DNA from: Novosphingobium percolationis
GTDB taxonomy: Bacteria > Pseudomonadota > Alphaproteobacteria > Sphingomonadales > Sphingomonadaceae
DNA: 64,000 bases
Direction: 5' to 3'
Assembly: GCF_020179425.1 (NCBI RefSeq)
Contig: NZ_JAILYM010000002.1
Location: 781,377-845,376, forward strand
Part shown: piece after piece, positions 50,676 to 61,602 of the stretch
How positions within the stretch are numbered: the first letter of the stretch is position 1
Layout of the letters: the number at the start of each line of letters is the position of its first letter
The notes under the pieces: model-generated
What the model saw: only the letters and a program-made list of their open reading frames with translations
What the model was told of the DNA's origin: nothing
Databases searched by the model: none
Made by a program: the position numbers and the translations under genes

Positions 50676-51422
50676 ATGGGACGCCTGGCTGGCAAGGTGG
50701 CGGTGATCACAGGCGCTGCACAAGGCATGGGTGAAGCCCATGCCCGGGCGTTCGTGCGCGAAGGTGCTCGTGTGGTCCTGACGGACCTCAATGTCACGCG
50801 AGGTGCCGAAATCGCCCGCGAACTCGGTGATGCGGCCATATTCGTCGAACATGACGTCGCTGATGCGGCGGACTGGCGGAACGTTGTTTCCGAAGCTGAG
50901 GCGCGCTTTGGCCGGATCACTGTTCTGGTCAACAATGCCGGTATTATCGGGCCGGTGAAGGGGCTGCTTGATTTCACCGAAGCGGAGTTCTTGCAGGTCT
51001 GCGCGGTCAACCAGCTGGGTGTCTATCTTGGGATGCAGGCTGTGGTGCCGTCGATGATTGCGGCAGGCGGCGGTTCGATCGTCAACATTTCGTCCATCGC
51101 CGGAATGCTCGGCACGGCTGCTTCGGCGAATGCCGCCTATTGCGCCAGCAAATGGGCCGTGCGCGGCATGAGCAAGCTGATGGCGGTTTGGCACGGGAAA
51201 GACCGCATTCGGGTCAATTCGGTACACCCCGGCTACATTCTCACGCCCATGATGGTCGCTGCGACCGATGAGAGCGGCGGAGGCGCTGCCGATGCAATCC
51301 CGCTGGGCCGCATGGCACAGCCGGAAGAGGTTTCCAACGTTGTCGTTTTTCTCGCGTCGGACGAGGCATCGTTCGTGTCGGGCGCGGAGCACGTCGTCGA
51401 TGGGGGAATGATCGCCGGGTGA
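50676..51422 (+). CDS. SDR family oxidoreductase, copy 3
   Basis: A 248-residue short-chain dehydrogenase with TGAAQGMGEAH, NNAGIIG, NISSIAG and YCASKWAV. It is clearly a paralogue of the protein encoded at 46442 and starts two bases after the monooxygenase stop, so the two are coupled. It may supply the ketone substrate for that monooxygenase by oxidising an alcohol. Confidence 0.9.
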   Translation: MGRLAGKVAVITGAAQGMGEAHARAFVREGARVVLTDLNVTRGAEIARELGDAAIFVEHDVADAADWRNVVSEAEARFGRITVLVNNAGIIGPVKGLLDFTEAEFLQVCAVNQLGVYLGMQAVVPSMIAAGGGSIVNISSIAGMLGTAASANAAYCASKWAVRGMSKLMAVWHGKDRIRVNSVHPGYILTPMMVAATDESGGGAADAIPLGRMAQPEEVSNVVVFLASDEASFVSGAEHVVDGGMIAG

Positions 51423-51478
51423 GACCGGCGCCGGGCAGAGGAGTGTGCCCGGTTCAGCATGCGGGGCAGGCGGGTGAA

Positions 51479-51502
51479 CCGCCCGTCCCGAAACCATAAG
51501 GG
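51479..51502 (+). other. GC-rich hairpin before the TonB receptor gene
   Basis: GGCGG (within 51469-51474) and CCGCC (51479-51484) with a TGAA-type loop form a short strong stem between the SDR stop and the receptor start; the following GGGAGG (about 51500-51504) is its ribosome-binding site. It could adjust receptor expression relative to the upstream genes. Confidence 0.3.
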
Positions 51503-51511
51503 AGGTTAGTG

Positions 51512-54121
51512 ATGCGACAGACCAAGCAATTCCTTGCCAGTGGAGCAGTCCTTGCTCTGGCAATTGCCACCACCAGCCCGGCTCTGGCCCAGGCGCAGGC
51601 TCAGCCGCAGGCGAGCGCAGACAGCGCGGGTGCTCCGGAAATCATCGTCACCGCGAATAAGCGCGAACAGTCCGCCAACAGCGTCGGCCTGACCATTCAG
51701 GCGGCCACCGCTGCCGATCTTGGCAACCGCGGTATCGCCGGGCCGGCGGACCTTTCGAAACTGGTCCCGGGCTTCACCTTTACCCAGTCGATCTATTCGA
51801 CCCCGGTCTACACCCTGCGCGGCATCGGCCTCTACGACGCCACCTTCGGCGCGGCGCCTTCGGTGTCCGTCTACAGCGACCAGATTCCGCGCAACGTGCC
51901 GGTCATGTCCGACGCGCTCGATCTCGACGTGGAACGCGTCGAAGTGCTGAAGGGCCCGCAAGGTACGTTGTTCGGTCAGAGTTCGACCGGCGGTGCCGTC
52001 AACTACATCATGGGCAAGCCGACCAAGGACTTCCACGCCGGCATGAACGCCTCCTTCGAGCGCTTCAACCGCGCGGAACTGAGCGGCTTCGTCAGCGGGC
52101 CGCTGGGTGACAAGGTTTCGGCCCGCCTTGCCGTGAAGGGCGTTTCGGGCGGTGCCTGGCAGCGCAGCATCTCGCGTCCGGACGATACCAACGGCGATGA
52201 ACGCAAGATCATGGGCCGCCTGACGGTGGATATCGAGCCGACCGATGGCGTGAAGATCGAACTGATGGCCACCGGTTCGCGCGATCATTCGGATCCACTG
52301 GCACCGCAATACACCGGTTCGTACCTGAACTACTACCCAAGCGCCGGAGCGGCTGCGGGTTCGGCGAACGCCTGGGCTGGCGGCGCTGTGCTGGGCAACC
52401 CCTACGGCGTGGTCAACCCCGGCCGTTATGCGGATCTGACGACGCCGGGCTCGGCGGGCTTCAACCCCTACTACGGCTTCCTCTTCCAGCCGGGGATGGT
52501 CGCGCGTCTGAACATTCCTAACATGACGCCCGATCAGCTGGCCCACTCGGCGTACGCCTCGCTTACTCCGGCGCAGCTCGCTTCGCTGGCGGCCGGTGCG
52601 CAGGCCATCCTCGGCACGCCGATCCGCAACGATGCACGCTCGGCCGAATGGACCTCGGGGTTCCTGCGGCCTTCGCAGAACAGCTACTATCAGTTCGCCG
52701 GTCGCATAGACGTGGACGTGACGCCCACGATCACGCTGACGTCGATCACGGCGGCTGCGCGTTCCAAGCTCGACTACAACCAGAGCCTTGACGGCACGAC
52801 CGCCTCGGTCGCCAACGTGTCGCTGTTTGGTCATGTCACCTCGTTCAACCAGGAAGTGCGTCTGGCCGGCAACACTGAAGCACTGCACTGGATCATCGGC
52901 GGCAGCTATGACAAGCTGACCACCGCGCAGAACAACTACTTCTACCTCGATGACTATTCTGGTTCTGCGGTTGAATTCGGGGAATATTTCCACATCCGCA
53001 CCACGCTGAACGAGTTCACCTCGCGGATGCGGTCATATGCGTTCTTTGGAAACGCCGAATACAAGGTCACGGATAACCTGACCGTCCAGGGTGGCGTGCG
53101 TTATACCGACAGCAAGCAGAACGCGAGCTATTGCTATAACGACCCGGCCAGCGATACCAACCAGGGCACGGCGCACTATTATTCGCTGCTGCTCGGCGCC
53201 GGTCCGCTTGCTGCCGGCGATTGCTTCCCGATCGACCCGGCCACCGGCCATTCGACCGTGACCCCGGTCAATCCGCCCGCCCTCAAGGAGCACAACGTGT
53301 CGTTCCGCGCGGGCGTGAACTACAAGTTCGATCAGGGCACGTTGCTCTATGCCGTGGTCAGCCAGGGCTACAAGGCTGGCACGTTCTCGGCGATCGGCGC
53401 CTCGCGCATTTCGCAGTACACGCCGGCCGTGCAGGAAAAGGTCGTGGCCTACGAAGCTGGCTTCAAGGCACCGTTGCTTGATCGCAAGGTCCAGCTCAAT
53501 GGTGCGGCGTTCTACTACGACTACACCAACAAGCAGGTCCGCGGCCGGATTTCCGACCCGGTCTTCGGTACGCTGGAAAAGATGCTGAACGTGCCGAAGT
53601 CCTACATCTGGGGCATCGAGGGCGAACTGGTGGTGCGTCCGATGGACGGCCTGACCCTGTCGGGCAGCGCCACTTACCTGAAGACCAAGGTAACCTCGGA
53701 TTATTCCACGACGCCTGACGGCATCGCGGTCTACAACGCGCAGGGCTATACCGGCAACTTCAAGGGCTCGGAACTGCCCTATTCGCCCAAGTTCAGCGCG
53801 AATGCCGACGTTCAGTACCAGTTCCCCGTCAGCGACAGCCTGCATGCCTTTGTCGGTGGCACGCTGGTCTATCAGGGCAAGCAGAACGCCACGTTCAGCA
53901 CGGACGCCCTGCCGGGCTCGGACTTCGTCATCCCCTCCTACGCCACGCTCGATCTCCGCGCTGGCATGGAAACGGCTGATGGCCACTGGCGCCTGCAGGT
54001 CTATGGCCGCAACGTGACCAACAAGGTCTACACCACTGGCGTATCGTCGTATCTCGACACGAACATCCGTTATCGCGGCAAGCCGTCGATCTACGGTGCA
54101 TCGGTCGCCTACCGCTTCTGA
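51512..54121 (+). CDS. TonB-dependent outer-membrane receptor
   Basis: An 869-residue outer-membrane receptor. A signal peptide (core VLALAIATTSPALA, cleavage after ALAQA) is followed by a TonB-box-like EIIVTANKREQ, a plug domain with LKGPQGTLFGQSSTGGAVNYI in its characteristic place (about residues 145-165), and a 22-strand barrel ending in AYRF. Sphingomonads use such receptors for hydrophobic or aromatic substrates as well as iron, and the location in a catabolic operon suggests uptake of the pathway substrate. The ATG at 51512 is preferred over a GTG three bases earlier. Confidence 0.92.
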   Translation: MRQTKQFLASGAVLALAIATTSPALAQAQAQPQASADSAGAPEIIVTANKREQSANSVGLTIQAATAADLGNRGIAGPADLSKLVPGFTFTQSIYSTPVYTLRGIGLYDATFGAAPSVSVYSDQIPRNVPVMSDALDLDVERVEVLKGPQGTLFGQSSTGGAVNYIMGKPTKDFHAGMNASFERFNRAELSGFVSGPLGDKVSARLAVKGVSGGAWQRSISRPDDTNGDERKIMGRLTVDIEPTDGVKIELMATGSRDHSDPLAPQYTGSYLNYYPSAGAAAGSANAWAGGAVLGNPYGVVNPGRYADLTTPGSAGFNPYYGFLFQPGMVARLNIPNMTPDQLAHSAYASLTPAQLASLAAGAQAILGTPIRNDARSAEWTSGFLRPSQNSYYQFAGRIDVDVTPTITLTSITAAARSKLDYNQSLDGTTASVANVSLFGHVTSFNQEVRLAGNTEALHWIIGGSYDKLTTAQNNYFYLDDYSGSAVEFGEYFHIRTTLNEFTSRMRSYAFFGNAEYKVTDNLTVQGGVRYTDSKQNASYCYNDPASDTNQGTAHYYSLLLGAGPLAAGDCFPIDPATGHSTVTPVNPPALKEHNVSFRAGVNYKFDQGTLLYAVVSQGYKAGTFSAIGASRISQYTPAVQEKVVAYEAGFKAPLLDRKVQLNGAAFYYDYTNKQVRGRISDPVFGTLEKMLNVPKSYIWGIEGELVVRPMDGLTLSGSATYLKTKVTSDYSTTPDGIAVYNAQGYTGNFKGSELPYSPKFSANADVQYQFPVSDSLHAFVGGTLVYQGKQNATFSTDALPGSDFVIPSYATLDLRAGMETADGHWRLQVYGRNVTNKVYTTGVSSYLDTNIRYRGKPSIYGASVAYRF

Positions 54122-54176
54122 TCGACCGGGTGCGATTGTCCCGTCGGCAATTGCACCACAAATCTGAAGCATGGTT

Positions 54177-54218
54177 ATCCGGCCGTCTTTGCTCAGGCAG
54201 GGGCGGCCGGATTTTTTT
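54177..54218 (+). terminator. Rho-independent terminator after the TonB receptor gene
   Basis: ATCCGGCCG and CGGCCGGAT form a perfect 9-bp stem with an 18-base loop, followed by seven T. It separates the receptor operon from the ETF genes. Confidence 0.85.
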
Positions 54219-54244
54219 GCCTGCTATTGCTGAGGTTGTCCGCA

Positions 54245-54991
54245 ATGAAAGCCCTGGTCTGCGTGAAGCGCGTGATCGACTATAACGTGAAGCCGCGTGT
54301 GAAGGCGGATGGCACGGGTGTTGATCTCGCCAACGTGAAGATGAGCATGAACCCGTTCGACGAGATCGCGGTTGAGGAAGCCATTCGGTGCAAGGAAAAG
54401 GGCGTGGTGACCGAGATCGTGGCGGTGTCGGTGGGTCCGCAAAAGGCGCAGGAAACGCTGCGCACGGCGCTGGCGATGGGCGCGGACCGCGCGATCCTCG
54501 TCCAGACCGATGACGAGGTCGAGCCGCTGGCCGTGGCCAAGATCGTCAAGGGCATTGCCGATGAGGAACAGCCCGGGCTGATCATCACCGGCAAGCAGGC
54601 GATCGACGACGACAGCAATCAGGTGGGCCAGATGGTCGCCGCGCTGCTGGGCCGTCCGCAGGGCACCTTCGCCAACGAAGTTGCCGTCGAAGGCGATGCG
54701 GTGGTGGTGAAGCGCGAGGTCGATGGCGGCCTTGAAACGGTGAAGCTGGCGCTGCCGGCGGTGGTGACCACCGACCTGCGCCTGAACGAGCCGCGCTATG
54801 CCTCGCTGCCCAACATCATGAAGGCCAAGAGCAAGCCGCTCAGCGTCAAGACCCCCGCCGACTACGGCGTGGACACTGCGCCGCGCCTCAAGACGCTCAA
54901 GGTTGGCGAACCGCCGGTCCGTGTCGCCGGTATCAAGGTGGCCGACGTGGACGCGCTGGTGGCCAAGCTCAAGGAACTAGGAGTAGCCTGA
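54245..54991 (+). CDS. etfB: Electron transfer flavoprotein, beta subunit
   Basis: A 248-residue ETF-beta with [39 protein letters not shown] and the AMP-binding segment [13 protein letters not shown]. With EtfA it collects electrons from acyl-CoA dehydrogenases and passes them to ETF-quinone oxidoreductase. Only 26 bases separate it from the terminator T-run, so its own promoter must overlap that region or expression relies on read-through. Confidence 0.94.
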   Translation: MKALVCVKRVIDYNVKPRVKADGTGVDLANVKMSMNPFDEIAVEEAIRCKEKGVVTEIVAVSVGPQKAQETLRTALAMGADRAILVQTDDEVEPLAVAKIVKGIADEEQPGLIITGKQAIDDDSNQVGQMVAALLGRPQGTFANEVAVEGDAVVVKREVDGGLETVKLALPAVVTTDLRLNEPRYASLPNIMKAKSKPLSVKTPADYGVDTAPRLKTLKVGEPPVRVAGIKVADVDALVAKLKELGVA

Positions 54992-55926
54992 TGACCAAGG
55001 TTCTCGTTTGGGTCGAACACGACAACGCGACCGTCAAGGACGCGACGCTGGCCGTGGTCACCGCCGCCGCGCAGCTGGGTGAAGTGACCGCGCTTGTCGC
55101 CGGCTCGGCCTGCGACGCCGCCGCCGCCGCCGCCGCGCAGATCGAAGGCGTGGCGCGCGTGCTGAAGGCGGACGACGCGTCGCTCGCCAATGCGCTCGCC
55201 GAAAACGTCGCGCCGCTGGTTGCTTCGCTGATGGCGGATTACGACGCGTTCCTCGCGCCGGCCACCACCACGGGCAAGAACGTTGCGCCGCGCGTCGCCG
55301 CGCTGCTCGACGTGATGCAGGTGTCGGACATCCTCTCGGTCGAAGGTCCCAAGACCTTCACCCGTCCGATCTATGCCGGCAACGCCATCGCCACGGTGGA
55401 AAGCGCCGATGCCAAGCTGGTCATCACCGTGCGCGGCACCGCCTTTGCCAAGGCGAACGTCACGGGCGGTTCGGCTTCGGTCGAGGCCGTGGGCGGTGCG
55501 GCGGATGCCGGCACCAGCACGTTCGTCGGCTCGGAAATCGCCAAGAGCGAACGTCCCGAACTGACCGCAGCCAAGATCATCGTTTCGGGCGGTCGCGCGC
55601 TGAAGGATGCCGAAACATTCGCGGCCACGATCACTCCGCTGGCTGACAAGCTGGGTGCGGCGATCGGCGCGAGCCGTGCGGCGGTGGATGCGGGCTATGT
55701 GCCCAACGACTACCAGGTCGGCCAGACCGGCAAGATCGTGGCGCCGGAAGTCTACATCGCGGTCGGCATCTCAGGCGCGATCCAGCACCTTGCGGGCATG
55801 AAGGATTCCAAGACCATCATCGCGATCAACAAGGACGAAGACGCCCCGATCTTCCAGGTCGCGGACCTCGGCCTCGTCGGCGATCTGTTCACCATCGTGC
55901 CCGAACTGGTCGGCAAACTCGTGTGA
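54991..55926 (+). CDS. etfA: Electron transfer flavoprotein, alpha subunit
   Basis: A 311-residue ETF-alpha. The C-terminal FAD domain has [49 protein letters not shown] and [10 protein letters not shown]. Its start overlaps the etfB stop by one base. It could serve the acyl-CoA dehydrogenase pair at 32347-34697, or be the general ETF of the cell. Confidence 0.94.
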   Translation: MTKVLVWVEHDNATVKDATLAVVTAAAQLGEVTALVAGSACDAAAAAAAQIEGVARVLKADDASLANALAENVAPLVASLMADYDAFLAPATTTGKNVAPRVAALLDVMQVSDILSVEGPKTFTRPIYAGNAIATVESADAKLVITVRGTAFAKANVTGGSASVEAVGGAADAGTSTFVGSEIAKSERPELTAAKIIVSGGRALKDAETFAATITPLADKLGAAIGASRAAVDAGYVPNDYQVGQTGKIVAPEVYIAVGISGAIQHLAGMKDSKTIIAINKDEDAPIFQVADLGLVGDLFTIVPELVGKLV

Positions 55927-56964
<1,038 letters not shown>

Positions 56965-57019
56965 CTCGACGAATGGGGCTGTCATCGGTTGAGCCGAGGG
57001 GGGGCAGTATGGCGCCAAA

Positions 57020-57211
57020 TCATACTTGCTGGACCAAATTGCGCCTGAAATCAGACGGGGAGCAGCCGTGTGCCTCGCGAAAAATCCGGGCGAAGTGGCT
57101 TTGATCGGTAAAGCCAACACGCCAGGCGATTTCGCCAATCTGCAGATGGCTTGTATGCGAACTCATCAGCAGACTTTCTGCTGCGGAAATCCTCAGGCGC
57201 AACTGCTGACA
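57020..57211 (-). pseudogene. AraC-type regulator, C-terminal fragment
   Basis: The minus strand encodes the last part of an AraC/XylS DNA-binding domain: LRLRISAAESLLMSS, then IGEIAWRVGFTDQSHFARIF and CSPSDFRRN. Only the second helix-turn-helix is present; upstream the frame loses similarity and no start is convincing. It is a gene remnant in an otherwise gene-free stretch (56965-57510), in which I see nothing else that I can support. Confidence 0.65.
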
Positions 57212-57510
57212 CGAAGCGTCGATGACCGCCTTGCGGCGAGCGGGCCGTTTCTGTGCATGGTCGCGACGGCGGTTGCAGGATGGCTGGTCGAACGCTCGGC
57301 AGCACTGCATGCTGATGAGTCTCGTGCACTCGAAAAGAAGGCAACCTCTGCCTTCTATCTCGATCAGATTGTGCCTGAGGCGTCCGGCATGATGGCCGCC
57401 GCTCTGGCGGACTGTTCGCATCTTTATGCCCTGTCAGCCGAGCAACTGGCCTGATCCGAACTGCCCGTCATCGATTGACGAACTATCGCAAATGCAAGGG
57501 AGCGAAGCGT

Positions 57511-58641
57511 ATGAACTCGGCGAATATTCGGCCCTTCCGGATAGAGGTTCCAGAGTCCGATCTTGCTGACCTGTCGGAAAGACTGGCGCGAACGCGCTGG
57601 CCGGCGCTTCTTGCAGGGAGCAACTGGGCAACGGGGCTGGATGCGGAAACCCTGGAGCGAGTCCAGCAATACTGGCTTGCCCAATATGACTGGCGCAAGC
57701 AGGAAAGCTGGATCAATTCGTTCCCGCAATTTCAAGCCCGCGTCGATGACCTCGATCTCCATTTTTTCCATATCAAGTCGCGTGGCGGGCACGGGCGCCC
57801 GTTGCTGCTGCTGCACGGCTGGCCGGGCTCGCAAGTCGAGTTTCTCGGATTGGTCGATGCACTGACCGGCCAGAGCGAAACAGAGACGCCGGACGCCCCG
57901 CAATACGATCTGGTCATTCCTGCCATCCCGGGCTTTGGCTTCGGGGGAAAGCCTGAAGAACCGGGCTGGGGACCGCAACGCATCGCAGCGGCTTTCGCAT
58001 CGCTGATGACCGATGTCCTGGGCTACGATGAATTCGACATTCAGGGGGGCGATTGGGGCACCATCATCGGGCGCCGGATCGCACTCAACCACCCGGATTG
58101 CGTGCGCTCATTGCATGTAAACATGCCTTATGCCTTTCCGCCTGAAGGGGCGGTGCCACCCGACTATTGGGAAACGTTCCGGCTTGCCGGTACCGGTTAC
58201 CTGACGCTCCAGGCGACAAGGCCGGATTCGCTTGCCATCGGCAACGCCGATTCACCGATGGGCCTTGCCGGATGGATCCTCGAAAAGTTCTCGGCCTGGT
58301 CAGACTCCAGCGGCGGTTTGCTCGCGGCATTCGACATCGACACTCTGATCACCAACCTCATGTTTTACTGGCTGCCAAACAGCGCCGGCAGTGCAGCACG
58401 GATCTACCTCGAGATGGCGGCGGAAGGCTTTCCTCCTTTCGGAGGCGGCAAAGTCGAGGTGCCAACCGCAATCGCCGTGTTCGACAAGGAACCGTATCGC
58501 GCACCGCGCGAGTGGCTGGAGGGCATCTACAACGTCCGTCGCTGGACCGAGTTTGCCGAGGGAGGCCACTTTCCGGCATTAGAACAACCTCGCACGCTGC
58601 TGCATGACTTGCGCGCGTTTCACGCCATGCTGGAATCCTGA
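57511..58641 (+). CDS. Epoxide hydrolase (EHN-type)
   Basis: A 376-residue alpha/beta-hydrolase with the N-terminal EHN segment (RPFRIEVPESDLADLSERL, WRKQE), oxyanion motif HGWPGS, the nucleophilic Asp in GGDWGT (about residue 181) and the late His in EGGHFPALE. It hydrolyses epoxides to diols. It fits a terpenoid or other alkene-derived pathway but may be independent of the other genes. The start follows GGAGCG. Confidence 0.9.
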   Translation: MNSANIRPFRIEVPESDLADLSERLARTRWPALLAGSNWATGLDAETLERVQQYWLAQYDWRKQESWINSFPQFQARVDDLDLHFFHIKSRGGHGRPLLLLHGWPGSQVEFLGLVDALTGQSETETPDAPQYDLVIPAIPGFGFGGKPEEPGWGPQRIAAAFASLMTDVLGYDEFDIQGGDWGTIIGRRIALNHPDCVRSLHVNMPYAFPPEGAVPPDYWETFRLAGTGYLTLQATRPDSLAIGNADSPMGLAGWILEKFSAWSDSSGGLLAAFDIDTLITNLMFYWLPNSAGSAARIYLEMAAEGFPPFGGGKVEVPTAIAVFDKEPYRAPREWLEGIYNVRRWTEFAEGGHFPALEQPRTLLHDLRAFHAMLES

Positions 58642-58725
58642 AGCCGCTGCTGCGCGAACAACTGCCCCGCCATAATCCATGAACCTTTCACATCTTAGTT
58701 CCTGATTGCTCAAGGAGGTCCCCAG

Positions 58726-59460
58726 ATGCAGAGGCGAGCACTTCTCGTTCATGCTCATTCAGAGCCGGACTCATTCGTGACAGCGATGCGCGACCGCATC
58801 GCTGTCAGTCTCGCCGAAGCGGGATATGAGCTCCTGCATTCGGATCTTTACCAGATGAACTGGAACCCGGTGCTCTCACCGCAGGATTTCGGGACGCGTC
58901 GCGATGAGAGCCATCTCACTTACGCGCTCGAGCAGCGCCACAACTATGAAATGGGAACGCTGTCCTCCGACGTCCTTGAGGAAATCGAGAAGGTGAGGTC
59001 AGCCGATCTGGTCGTGTTCACGTTCCCGTTGTTCTGGTTCAACGTTCCAGCCATTCTGAAAGGCTGGATCGATCGCGTCTTCGTTTCGGGACTGTTTTAC
59101 GGCGGCAAGGCGATTTACGGGCGCGCCGGTTTGGTCGGCAAACAGGCGACGGCTGCGTTCAGCCTTGGGGGCCGGGAATACATGTTCGGCCCGGAAGGGC
59201 TGCATGGTCCCCTGGTTGACGGATTTCTCCGATCGTTTTTCCAGGGAAGTCTGGGCTATGTCGGCTTTGAAGTTATTGAGCCCTTCGGAGCCTACCACGC
59301 GCCCTACCTTCCCCAGGAAGAGCGGCAAGCCTGCCTCGACCAGCTCGCCGGGCGCTTCCTGGCACTTGATACGCAACCGCGCATTCCCCTTCCGGATCTG
59401 ACGCAATTCGGGGATCGCTTTGAAAAACTCGCCGCTGTGCGGGATATGCCAATCGATTGA
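58726..59460 (+). CDS. NAD(P)H dehydrogenase (quinone)/flavodoxin-like reductase
   Basis: A 244-residue NQO1/MdaB-like flavoprotein: ALLVHAHSEPDSF at the start, FTFPLFWFNVPAILKGWIDRVF in the middle (written here in family shorthand; FPLFW and GWIDRV are the key parts), and GKQATAAFSLGG. It reduces quinones or other electrophiles by two electrons using FAD. A near-perfect AAGGAGGT site precedes the start. It follows the epoxide hydrolase gene with 84 bases between. Confidence 0.85.
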   Translation: MQRRALLVHAHSEPDSFVTAMRDRIAVSLAEAGYELLHSDLYQMNWNPVLSPQDFGTRRDESHLTYALEQRHNYEMGTLSSDVLEEIEKVRSADLVVFTFPLFWFNVPAILKGWIDRVFVSGLFYGGKAIYGRAGLVGKQATAAFSLGGREYMFGPEGLHGPLVDGFLRSFFQGSLGYVGFEVIEPFGAYHAPYLPQEERQACLDQLAGRFLALDTQPRIPLPDLTQFGDRFEKLAAVRDMPID

Positions 59461-59618
59461 GAAGGGCTGCTGCTGCTTCTCCAGCCAGTGGAAATTCACT
59501 CAAGGAAGAAGAATTCACGGTTGGCGAGAGCCGCACGGCCCATATTTTCAGGCAGTTGTTTGAATAGTTTTGGCCGCTTTTACGTGTGGCGGGAATCTAT
59601 GTCCCTGTCGTGTTGGGA

Positions 59619-59822
59619 TTAACCTTTTAGTTCGCCAATCCAGTATGCACTAAGGCGATCAAGTCCGGAGATTGTCCCCTCAACTAGGATCGTCTTACCA
59701 AGAAACGTGTCGAGATCCTCGTCGGTTTCGATGATCCATACCTCGCTTTGCAGGGTAGTCAGCATTGCCCCTCGCTGGCTCCAGCTCAATATTCCGACGA
59801 CACGAATGCGAGCGCTGTTCAC
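59619..59822 (-). CDS. Small OB-fold-like protein (DUF5818-like)
   Basis: A 67-residue protein with a GTG start. The pattern RIRVVGILSW, WIIETDEDLDTFLGKTILVEGTISG with a closing strand resembles small OB-fold DUF5818 proteins of sphingomonad mobile elements. No function is known. It lies directly upstream of the lytic transglycosylase gene, in the same direction... on the minus strand it follows that gene. Confidence 0.45.
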   Translation of the reverse strand: MNSARIRVVGILSWSQRGAMLTTLQSEVWIIETDEDLDTFLGKTILVEGTISGLDRLSAYWIGELKG

Positions 59823-59834
59823 TTGATCCTCAGT

Positions 59835-60497
59835 TCACAATTTCCAACGGCGGAGAACATCCTGCACATACCTCGGTGTCTGGCCGTTGAGGGGGATACC
59901 GCCCGAGCGCTCGACTGCAGTTGGTCCTGCGTTGTACGCGGCGAGCGCTAAGTGGATCAGTCTGAACTTGTCAATCAACAGGCGCAGGTAATGGGCTGCC
60001 CCATCAATGTTCGCGAGCGGGTCGAGTCGATTGCGCACTCCCATATCCCGTGCTGTTCCGGGCATTAGCTGACCTAAACCGATGGCGCCCCTACTGCTCA
60101 CGGCAAACGCATTATACCGGGATTCGGTCCAGACCAGCGCATCGAGCAGCCCATTAGGCAATGCATAACGGGCTTCGGCGGCCGTGATCGACCTGAGGTA
60201 TGATGCGCGGCGAAAATCCGCAGTCTCTTGAAGCGACGAATCAGTTCGCTGAGGACTTTCGACGACAAACCGTCGATCCGCTCCAAGCGCACGCACGAAT
60301 GGCTCGGCTTCCGCGATCCAAGGCTTGTGCGTTACCAGCGTGAAGCCCGTCAATTGGTCAATGGAGACGGCAGTATCAGCCTGCGCCCGACTGACAATCG
60401 GGGTCTGGCCAGCCGACGTGGTCGGCGTTGCTGACGCTACGGTAATTGCGATCAAAGTGATGGGAAGGTCGAAGGGCTGGGGGTGATTTCTCGCCAT
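59835..60497 (-). CDS. Lytic transglycosylase (VirB1-like)
   Basis: A 220-residue exported muramidase-fold enzyme that cleaves peptidoglycan. A signal-like hydrophobic stretch (LPITLIAITVASATPTTSAG) follows a short N-terminus. The SLT domain shows the catalytic Glu in WTESRYNAFAVS, GAIGLGQLMPGTA, and AAYNAGPTAV, ending with YVQDVLRRW. The start at 60497 is preferred; an ATG at 60545 is possible. Enzymes of this size accompany type IV secretion or conjugation genes on plasmids and ICEs, which fits a mobile-element backbone here. Confidence 0.87.
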   Translation of the reverse strand: MARNHPQPFDLPITLIAITVASATPTTSAGQTPIVSRAQADTAVSIDQLTGFTLVTHKPWIAEAEPFVRALGADRRFVVESPQRTDSSLQETADFRRASYLRSITAAEARYALPNGLLDALVWTESRYNAFAVSSRGAIGLGQLMPGTARDMGVRNRLDPLANIDGAAHYLRLLIDKFRLIHLALAAYNAGPTAVERSGGIPLNGQTPRYVQDVLRRWKL

Positions 60498-60622
60498 GTT
60501 CCGTTCCGAAACTGCCTGACTTGGCGTAGAACATATAAGGAACATGTTTAGCGTGAAAGCAGTTTGTGCCGGGCAGAGCGGAGGCTGCTGTCGAGCAGGC
60601 GCAGAGCTTGTGGAGCACACCA

Positions 60623-61525
60623 ATGCCAGCAGATTTGACGTCCAACGATATTGAAGTCCGCGCACGCCGGCTGGTGGAGGCACTCGGCGGCAAGTGGACG
60701 GGGGCGCACGGCATGTGCCGATGTCCTGCCCATGCGGATCACACACCGTCTCTCAGTATCTCCGTAGGTCGACAGGCCGTTCTGCTGCACTGCTTTGCGG
60801 GTTGCGCCACCGTCGCGGTGATAGAGGCGCTCGCCCGTCAGGGTGTGAAGATGGCCGATCTGTTCGGCTCGGAGGTGGAACCGTGGCCGAGTCCCGCGAC
60901 GGAGCCACGCAAGGCTGCGCCAGATCGCAACGCTGTCCGGCAGTGGAAGCAAGCGCATGGCATCGCAGGGAGCCCGGCTGCCGCCTACCTGGCAGGGCGC
61001 GGCATCGAAACTTGCTCGCCAGAACTGCGCTTCCACCCGCGCACCCCACTGGGGCCCCGCGGCGCGGTCCGCTTCCTGCCCGCCATGCTCGCTGCGGTCA
61101 GGACCGATCTCGGTGTCATCGCCATTCACCGCACATTCCTCGCGCCCGAAGGCAGCGGCAAGGCAGCTGTTGAAGGTGCAAAGCGTGCGCTCGGCAACCT
61201 CGGGACGGGCGCCGTGCGGCTGGGATGGCCATTTGAGGGCAAGTTGGGCCTTGCCGAAGGCGTGGAAACCGCGCTGTCGGCCGCGCAGCTCTTTTCGATG
61301 CCGTGCTGGGCTGCGCTTGGGAACGCGCGCTTCGGGACCGTGACGATCCCCGAAAGCGTGACGGACCTTTTCCTCTATGTCGATGCGGATGCTGGCGGGG
61401 AGATTGCCGAAGCGCGCGCACGGCGCCTTTATGCAGGCCGTCCGGTCAGATTGCACATTCGACGGCCGGAGTTGGCTGGCTCCGACTGGAATGACGTCCT
61501 GCGCGCAAAGCGACCGTCATCATGA
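60623..61525 (+). CDS. Toprim domain protein with zinc-finger N-terminus (DUF7146-like)
   Basis: A 300-residue primase-like protein. The N-terminal zinc motif is CRCPAHADHTPSL with LHCFAGC (about residues 32-63). The middle contains AAAYLAGRGIE, and the Toprim part shows LAEGVETALSA and YVDADAGG. Such proteins occur in sphingomonad plasmids and ICEs beside strawberry-notch genes. The start at 60623 follows TGGAG. The divergent neighbour is the lytic transglycosylase gene. Confidence 0.85.
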   Translation: MPADLTSNDIEVRARRLVEALGGKWTGAHGMCRCPAHADHTPSLSISVGRQAVLLHCFAGCATVAVIEALARQGVKMADLFGSEVEPWPSPATEPRKAAPDRNAVRQWKQAHGIAGSPAAAYLAGRGIETCSPELRFHPRTPLGPRGAVRFLPAMLAAVRTDLGVIAIHRTFLAPEGSGKAAVEGAKRALGNLGTGAVRLGWPFEGKLGLAEGVETALSAAQLFSMPCWAALGNARFGTVTIPESVTDLFLYVDADAGGEIAEARARRLYAGRPVRLHIRRPELAGSDWNDVLRAKRPSS

Positions 61526-61602
61526 GGCCGACCATTGAGAGGAGAGAAGGCGGCCGGGGCCCGTGAAGCCCTGACAGCATGCGGGCTTCGTCAGGAGGTC
61601 CC

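Noticed and set aside
57026..57454. 142-codon plus-strand frame
   Set aside because: It lies opposite the AraC fragment and has no recognisable features or good start.
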